Shown piece by piece: positions 4,371-5,266 of a stretch of DNA of 5,266 bases. The DNA comes from an uncultured Lachnospiraceae bacterium (GTDB taxonomy: Bacteria; Bacillota; Clostridia; Lachnospirales; Lachnospiraceae). The position numbers and the translations under genes were made by a program. The first letter of the stretch is position 1, and each line of letters begins with the position of its first letter. Below the pieces are notes generated by a model. That model saw nothing but the letters and a program-made list of their open reading frames with translations, did not search any database and was not told the origin of the DNA. The stretch covers positions 1-5,266 of the forward strand of contig CAJUFL010000110.1 of the NCBI GenBank assembly GCA_910585605.1, in the 5' to 3' direction.

Positions 4371-4568
4371 TCAAATCAATTCCAATGCTCTTTTATAAAG
4401 TGGATCTAAATCACAGCCACAACTTCCACATTCTTCATCTGCCTGCTTGATTGCCGATATTAATGTATCTTTATCAGCTTTTCCATCTAACCATTGTTTT
4501 GCCGGAATGGATATTAAATCCCAACCAGACGCAACAAACTTTTCCATAATTGATTTTAACTCTTCCAT
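4371..4568 (-). CDS. Small conserved-looking Cys-rich protein (CGSCGC)
   Basis: A 65-residue acidic protein with no signal peptide or membrane segment. Residues 1-25 form a likely helix ending in GWDLISIPAKQW. The second half carries a tight cysteine cluster, C47GSC50GC52DLDPLYKRAL, which looks suited to metal or cluster binding, followed by a final helix. The start is strongly supported by AAAGGAG 7 nt before the ATG at 4568. A perfect TATAAT (4613-4608) lies 40 bp upstream. It follows the DinB-like gene on the same strand after a 63-bp gap but seems to have its own promoter. I do not recognise a named family; the small size plus strong RBS and ordered composition argue that it is real. Confidence 0.75.
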   Translation of the reverse strand: MEELKSIMEKFVASGWDLISIPAKQWLDGKADKDTLISAIKQADEECGSCGCDLDPLYKRALELI

Positions 4569-4607
4569 AATGTGACTCCTTTCAAATTAGCAACTTTTGA
4601 TTTTTCA

Positions 4608-4628
4608 ATTATACAAATTCCGAATTTG
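4608..4628 (-). promoter_or_regulatory. -10 box with adjoining palindrome before the Cys-rich gene
   Basis: On - TATAAT (4613-4608) is directly preceded by CAAATTC-G-GAATTTG (4628-4614), a 7-bp inverted repeat around one base. No clear -35 is seen (CATAAG at 17 bp spacing, TTCATA at 19). The palindrome fills the -10/-35 spacer, as an operator would, and begins only 3 bp after the DinB-like stop codon. It has no T tract of terminator type. Confidence 0.5.
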
Positions 4629-4631
4629 CGC

Positions 4632-5255
4632 TTATGAATGTATCTTATTTTTTATACGCAAACTTGCTTCTATGTGCATAATCCAGTGCCTTGAGAATGG
4701 CATTTGTATTAGCCCCCGAACATCTTTACCGCACCAATAATCAATAAGCCAAATTGCATTCTCATCATTACTAACAACGTTTAATAATTTTAACTGTTCT
4801 TTTCTTTCTTCTGATATTTTCTTTTTCAATTCATCATAGGATAAACTATTGATTATCTTCTCAGTGCTATCCTTTACCTCGAAAATATATGAATAAAGTT
4901 TTTTCAAGTTAAGTCGTTTTGAAAAATCTGCAATCTGCTCTTTTACAAGTTCATTTCCTGTTGTAATTATAGGCGAATTGATACGTTCTTGATAATTGCC
5001 CGAAAAAAAGACTTGCTCGTTTTCACTTATCAACGTGTGGGCAACTATATCTTCAATACGAAAGATATGCCAAATTGAATATGCAATCGTTTTACTATGA
5101 TAACCGTCTGCATTTATAAATGGAATTGCGTCAAAATCTTTTCTGCTTAATTTCTCATTAAATGAAGCTAAGGTTTCCATTAACTGATTTCGCAAATCAA
5201 ATAATGTGATAATACCTGCTTTATAGGTATCTTTCTTTTTGATTTGCGCTTGCAT
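4632..5255 (-). CDS. DinB-like four-helix-bundle protein, start probably just outside
   Basis: The visible 207 residues from ATG 5255 resemble Firmicute proteins annotated as DinB family (DinB/YfiT-like putative metalloenzymes), sometimes mislabelled phage head-tail adapter. Landmarks are DGYHSKTIAYSIWHIFRIED (50-69), GNYQERINSPI (86-96), IDYWCGKDVRGL (171-182) and FSRHWIMHIEASLR (187-200). H63, H190 and H194 are candidates for the usual three-His metal site. The function is unknown; relatives are linked to thiol-dependent transferase chemistry. Upstream of ATG 5255 the frame stays open (AAT AAA ACA), then reaches an xTG codon at the window edge (5267-5265). No Shine-Dalgarno lies in the 11 visible bases, so the real start is probably that codon, giving MNKTMQAQ. 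Confidence 0.8.
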   Translation of the reverse strand: MQAQIKKKDTYKAGIITLFDLRNQLMETLASFNEKLSRKDFDAIPFINADGYHSKTIAYSIWHIFRIEDIVAHTLISENEQVFFSGNYQERINSPIITTGNELVKEQIADFSKRLNLKKLYSYIFEVKDSTEKIINSLSYDELKKKISEERKEQLKLLNVVSNDENAIWLIDYWCGKDVRGLIQMPFSRHWIMHIEASLRIKNKIHS

Positions 5256-5266
5256 TGTTTTATTCA

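Noticed and set aside
4346..4374. Perfect TTGACA (4374-4369 on -) as a promoter
   Set aside because: It overlaps the end of the Cys-rich gene and has G-rich sequence, not a -10 box, at normal spacing.

Overview
The window looks like a piece of accessory genome from a low-GC anaerobic Firmicute, most likely a gut Clostridia/Lachnospiraceae-type bacterium. This is inferred from the AT-rich flanks, the strong AAGGAGG-type ribosome binding sites, a COG1600-type double [4Fe-4S] protein, and a yjdF gene preceded by a yjdF-type riboswitch. No rRNA, tRNA, CRISPR array, integrase or replication origin is visible.

Left end (about 12-1350): a complete IS3-family insertion sequence. It has imperfect inverted ends, an OrfA (HTH plus leucine zipper), and an OrfB (DDE integrase) in the -1 frame. 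A T_TTT_TTC heptamer in the overlap region may allow an OrfAB frameshift fusion. It is visibly richer in G+C than its surroundings, and I see no target-site duplication. Just right of it are short open stretches on + that may be the tail of a gene broken by the insertion.

Middle (1518-3469): everything here is on the - strand. A short COG1600/QueG-like iron-sulfur protein has a plausible promoter about 140 bp upstream, set among GTTGCCA repeats, with a hairpin-prone leader. A roughly 440-bp gap follows, holding at most one doubtful 70-codon ORF. Next comes the carboxy-terminal part of a restriction-endonuclease-like (Mrr-type) protein that has lost its start and the region before its catalytic Asp.

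Right (3470-5266): yjdF (DUF2992) on -, with its riboswitch leader, an anti-Shine-Dalgarno segment that can pair with the yjdF RBS, and an intrinsic terminator overlapping its stop codon. The yjdF module lies between two copies of a perfect 20-bp palindrome (ACATGGTGCTAGCACCATGT) 709 bp apart. Each copy is followed at the same distance by CTAAGGAAA, so the shared unit is about 40 bp. This palindrome pair is the least explained structure in the window and looks like an operator. Further right are a conserved-looking small Cys-rich protein (CGSCGC) and a DinB-like four-helix-bundle protein whose true start probably lies just beyond the window edge.

The genes do not form a single pathway. The window reads as a patchwork: an IS, a decayed defence-gene fragment, a ligand-responsive yjdF module, and small single-gene units all transcribed on -. 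I did not find a convincing new multi-gene system. The best leads are the duplicated palindrome around yjdF, the yjdF leader architecture, and the small Cys-rich protein with its own palindrome-marked promoter.
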